Assembly (NCBI GenBank): GCA_947473535.1
Contig: CANJFK010000044.1
Location: 1 to 7,113, forward strand
Source of the DNA: Legionellaceae bacterium
GTDB taxonomy: Bacteria > Pseudomonadota > Gammaproteobacteria > Legionellales > Legionellaceae
Direction: 5' to 3'
Length of the DNA stretch: 7,113 bases
Numbering within the stretch: the stretch's first letter is position 1; the number at the start of each line of letters is the position of its first letter. The notes below the pieces were generated by a model. The model did no database searches and was not told where the DNA came from. It saw only the letters and a program-made list of their open reading frames with translations. The position numbers were made by a program, and so were the translations under genes. Shown piece after piece: positions 5,298 through 7,113 of the stretch.

Positions 5298-6078
5298 AGC
5301 TTTGTTTTTCAAGCTCGTCAATAAGATACCAGAGTTTTATCAATGCCTCGTTTCTAGCTCTCAATGATGCAAAGGTGCTTTGTTTTTCGCTATCTGTAAC
5401 ATGGCTTGCAAAGACGATACTTCGGTTGCCTTTTTCAATGTACCCAACAAACCAACCGTGCTGCAGGTCTGTTTTACTGCCGTCTTTGTCAATCTGTTTA
5501 CCGTTACCTGTTTTGCCATAGAGCTGCCAACCACCGGCCACCTCTTGGATGAACATAATTTTTTTAGTTTTATCGTAACTTGCATGGCTTACAGGAAGTT
5601 TTTGATCGACTACTTTTTGAAGAAATTCCGTTTGCCCATCAGGTGATATTTTCAATGAGCTCGAAATCCAGGCATTGGATAGCCCCGCAGAGAGATCCAT
5701 ATTTCCATAAGAAAACGTCGTTACATAATCCTGAAATTTCGTCATACCAAGCTTGGTCGTTAAAATCCGTGAATACCAAAGGCAGCTATCTCTCATCCAG
5801 GTTCTAGGGTTGTGATCGGCCCTGCATACATTGATATATGGATCTGCTCCCTCGGGCAGTGACCAAGATGGATTGCTTTCACTCTTCAGGATACCAGAGT
5901 CAAATCCTATTAAACTTAATGGGATTTTAAATGTAGATTCTGGTGCGTACTTTGTCTCGCAATCACCCTCGTTTTTTAAAATTTTGCCCTTTTCCTTGAC
6001 TATAAAGCACTGTTGGCTTGCCCATACTTGGCTTACGCATAAAACGATAGAGCATAAAAATAAAATGACTTTTTTCAT
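5296..6078 (-). CDS. bla: Class D (OXA-type) beta-lactamase
   Basis: A complete 260-residue periplasmic enzyme that hydrolyses beta-lactams through an acyl-serine intermediate. A signal peptide (MKKVILFLCSIVLC..., likely cut after VWA at 20) leads into the mature protein. Class D marks are all in order: S48-T-F-K51, with Ser48 the nucleophile and Lys51 the residue normally carboxylated; S98-C-L100 where the family has S-x-V; Y124-G-N126; W137 in the AWISSSLKISP block; K189-T-G191; and QHGWFVGY (205-212). Length and motifs suggest a functional enzyme. The general look (MRDSCLWYSR) seems closer to the OXA-29/LoxA or OXA-12 style than to OXA-10 or OXA-48, but this is memory-based. Leu100 in place of Val is the notable variation. 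AGG stands about seven bases before the ATG. The gene has its own neighbours on the same strand upstream but no regulator beside it. Confidence 0.97.
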   Translation of the reverse strand: MKKVILFLCSIVLCVSQVWASQQCFIVKEKGKILKNEGDCETKYAPESTFKIPLSLIGFDSGILKSESNPSWSLPEGADPYINVCRADHNPRTWMRDSCLWYSRILTTKLGMTKFQDYVTTFSYGNMDLSAGLSNAWISSSLKISPDGQTEFLQKVVDQKLPVSHASYDKTKKIMFIQEVAGGWQLYGKTGNGKQIDKDGSKTDLQHGWFVGYIEKGNRSIVFASHVTDSEKQSTFASLRARNEALIKLWYLIDELEKQS

Positions 6079-6121
6079 AATTTACCTATTTCTTGATTAA
6101 CCCAACTAACCTTACTGGCAC

Positions 6122-6304
6122 CTACGTTCCATCTTTTACTATAATGGGAGGTGCCATAACATGGCTACCAACTGATGACATCTTATCCAAGTTTTCCACA
6201 TTTTCGATCAATATCTTGCCAGCGCATAAGCGATCAGGGTTTGCTTTTTTCCTATAAAAACATTGACCCCTTGCCGCGCTACTTACTTGACGACCCTTGG
6301 TTTT
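6122..6304 (-). pseudogene. Out-of-frame continuation of the small gene upstream (frameshift candidate)
   Basis: A 60-codon stretch, open on the minus strand from 6304 to the TAG at 6122-6124, starts within the A6 run where the small gene at 6283-6522 is about to end. It reads in the frame one base back. It contains QCFYRKKANPDRLCAGK and IENVENLDKMSSVGS, then HVMAPPIIVKDGT, a well-balanced, protein-like sequence with no start codon near its head. Adding one A to the run would join both parts into a protein of 133 residues. The PPIIVKDG ending faintly recalls the cis-proline strand of thioredoxin-fold proteins, too weak for a family call. It stops 43 bases before the beta-lactamase ATG. A true mutation, a sequencing error in the A-run, or programmed slippage are all possible. 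Confidence 0.5.
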
Positions 6305-6522
6305 TTACCCTGGACTAAACTTACAAAGTAAGAAAAATGAGGGCTCTCTTTTAAGCACAATTTCAATTCCTTTATTCCACCTGCGGCTAAGATATATTGC
6401 ACATCCGGAACAAAATCGCTAAGTATTGTTAAAATATCCCCGTTGCTAGTGTTTGTTTTTAGTAGTTCTTTCGTTTGTTGCTCTATCATTCTTATCGTTA
6501 ATTTGTTGTGATGATTTAACAT
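6283..6522 (-). CDS. Small unrecognised protein, probably the N-terminal part of a frameshifted gene
   Basis: 79 residues starting MLNHHNKLTIRMIEQQ. The start is supported by AGAGG five bases before the ATG (6520-6522) and by a good promoter further upstream. Residues 15-65 look helical (IEQQTKELLK, ILTILSDFVPDVQYILAAGG, IKELKLCLKE). No signal peptide or known domain was recognised. The frame ends ...VQGKKPRVVK soon after an A6 run, while coding-like sequence goes on in the neighbouring frame to 6122, so the native product was probably about 133 residues. It lies upstream of the beta-lactamase on the same strand and could be co-transcribed with it; nothing shows a functional link. Confidence 0.55.
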   Translation of the reverse strand: MLNHHNKLTIRMIEQQTKELLKTNTSNGDILTILSDFVPDVQYILAAGGIKELKLCLKESPHFSYFVSLVQGKKPRVVK

Positions 6523-6535
6523 AAAGGCCTCTACA

Positions 6536-6552
6536 ATGAGTCATACGCTCAT
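6536..6552. promoter_or_regulatory. ATGAG-n7-CTCAT inverted repeat downstream of the small gene's promoter
   Basis: Five-base arms with a seven-base spacer, lying between the proposed -10 (6554-6559) and the ribosome site of the small gene. It covers the expected transcription start, a usual place for a repressor site. The arms are short and the call rests on position only. Confidence 0.25.
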
Positions 6553-6553
6553 T

Positions 6554-6582
6554 ATTTTATAAATAAGGCATTGTACTCACAA
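6554..6582 (-). promoter_or_regulatory. Probable sigma-70 promoter for the small gene (and possibly bla)
   Basis: On the minus strand TTGTGA (6577-6582), a 17-base spacer, then TAAAAT (6554-6559), each close to consensus. Transcription would start near 6547, about 25 bases before the ATG at 6522. No equally good promoter was found in the 204 bases between the small gene's stop and the beta-lactamase start, so this one may serve both. Confidence 0.5.
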
Positions 6583-6673
6583 GTATAAGAAATATCTAAA
6601 AAATTACTTAATTAACGCCTCATAGTGATATTCTTATGACTTATTGTAAGAGAATTTTGATAACTCAGAAGTA

Positions 6674-6966
6674 TGCCATTTAATCCCGATCACGGATTCC
6701 ATTCGATGCCGATCAAACCGGAGCGAAGCAACACCCAAAATAAGTATAGACTTATTCTTTCACCTCATCGAATTTTTTGGTTCTGTTTTTACGCATTGAA
6801 TCACCTGCCAGCTCTATTCGATGCGCGTTGTGTACGAGTCGGTCGAGTGTAGCGTCACCCAAAGTGGCATAGCCAATGCTCTCATGCCACAAGCTAACCG
6901 GTAATTGACTTGTAATGATAGTTGAGACTGATTATATCTATCATCCATTAATTCGAGTAAATACGT
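6674..6966 (-). mobile_element. Decayed IS21-family element (right-end remnant)
   Basis: The unit holds the 3' part of istB and the terminal region beyond it. In the terminal region CCGATCA occurs twice (6686-6692 and 6709-6715) in the same direction, 23 bases apart, as expected of the multiple transposase-binding repeats at IS21 ends. The istA transposase, most of istB and the other end are missing. The outer boundary, placed near TGCCATTTAATCCCG at 6674, is inferred; no target duplication can be shown. Confidence 0.7.
6752..6966 (-). pseudogene. istB: istB fragment (IS21 transposition helper ATPase), frameshifted and truncated
   Basis: Two minus-strand frames join into an IstB C-terminus. 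[13 protein letters not shown] (6928-6966) is followed, after two unmatched bases at 6926-6927, by [20 protein letters not shown] and then [20 protein letters not shown], ending [16 protein letters not shown] with a TAA at 6752-6754. The arginine-finger-side segments [23 protein letters not shown] and the MRK tail are typical of IstB. A missing single base explains the frame change. The N-terminal two thirds with the Walker A and B motifs are absent, so it is non-functional. IstB normally assists the IstA transposase. Confidence 0.85.
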
Positions 6967-7017
6967 CGATTACAATGACCCGCGGACAAGTCAAATTAAT
7001 TCTATTTCATTAGGGTC

Positions 7018-7033
7018 TGTTGACAATTCAACA
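7018..7033. repeat. TGTTGA-caat-TCAACA hairpin
   Basis: A perfect 6-base stem with a 4-base loop, within GGGTCTGTTGACAATTCAAC. The flanks GTCTG and CAGAC could extend the stem if a short bulge is allowed. GGGTCTGTTGAC recalls ends of some insertion sequences, but no transposase or partner end is in view. It may mark the start of the hairpin repeat that follows. Confidence 0.35.
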
Positions 7034-7047
7034 TCAGACGCCCAACG

Positions 7048-7094
7048 TCCCGCGACTTGTTCGCGGGATCCAGTGATCCTGCTTAATGCGCAGG
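7048..7094. repeat. Chain of three hairpins, dispersed-repeat style
   Basis: TCCCGCGA (7048-7055) pairs perfectly with TCGCGGGA (7061-7068) over a 5-base loop. GGATC (7066-7070) pairs with GATCC (7075-7079). CCTGC (7078-7082) pairs with GCAGG (7090-7094). Overlapping arms allow alternative folds. The GC-rich, serially palindromic build contrasts with the AT-rich flanks and is typical of dispersed intergenic repeats. It may continue past the window edge. Confidence 0.55.
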
Positions 7095-7113
7095 CCTATT
7101 GCACAGAATCAGA

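Noticed and set aside
5361..6100. Several open frames on the plus strand and in another minus frame across the beta-lactamase
   Set aside because: They are shadows of the beta-lactamase coding sequence; none has a ribosome site or a recognisable product.

Overview
The window is AT-rich, gammaproteobacterial-looking DNA. The best guess is a member of the Legionellales (Legionella or a relative). This rests on a Legionella-type mix of recognisable enzymes with lineage-specific, effector-like ORFs, on a class D beta-lactamase of the OXA type, and on dispersed hairpin repeats. No rRNA, tRNA or CRISPR array was seen, and the species cannot be fixed from this sequence.

Left part (1-2130), all genes on the minus strand: the N-terminal half of a Wzb-type low-molecular-weight protein tyrosine phosphatase that runs off the edge; a class IV PLP enzyme, most likely aminodeoxychorismate lyase (PabC); and a chorismate-lyase-like protein with a signal peptide. 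The last two may both act on chorismate-derived substrates. The small promoters and inverted repeats proposed here are weak calls.

Middle part (2160-5111): three unrecognised, lineage-specific genes in alternating orientation. The first (2272-3063, plus) begins with a 40-residue basic tail free of acidic residues. Its first residues, MLRTKQTVRPK, closely copy the histone H3 tail (ARTKQTARKS), and further along it carries a GGVxxP block like that of H3. This is the most exciting signal in the window, a candidate histone-mimic effector. The second (3248-4126, minus) is a helical, soluble-looking protein with a strongly acidic, Ser/Tyr-containing C-terminus. The third (4377-5111, plus) has a central hydrophobic membrane block and a C-terminus resembling a Dot/Icm E-block. 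A hairpin repeat lies between the convergent ends of the first two.

Right part (5112-7113): a complete, apparently intact OXA-type class D beta-lactamase (minus). Upstream of it is a small gene whose frame breaks at an A6 run and continues for 60 codons in the next frame. Further right is a decayed IS21-family remnant (frameshifted 3' part of istB plus terminal repeats), and finally a chain of hairpins at the window edge that looks like a dispersed intergenic repeat. Overall this reads as an accessory stretch with putative host-interaction genes, a resistance gene and mobile-element debris.
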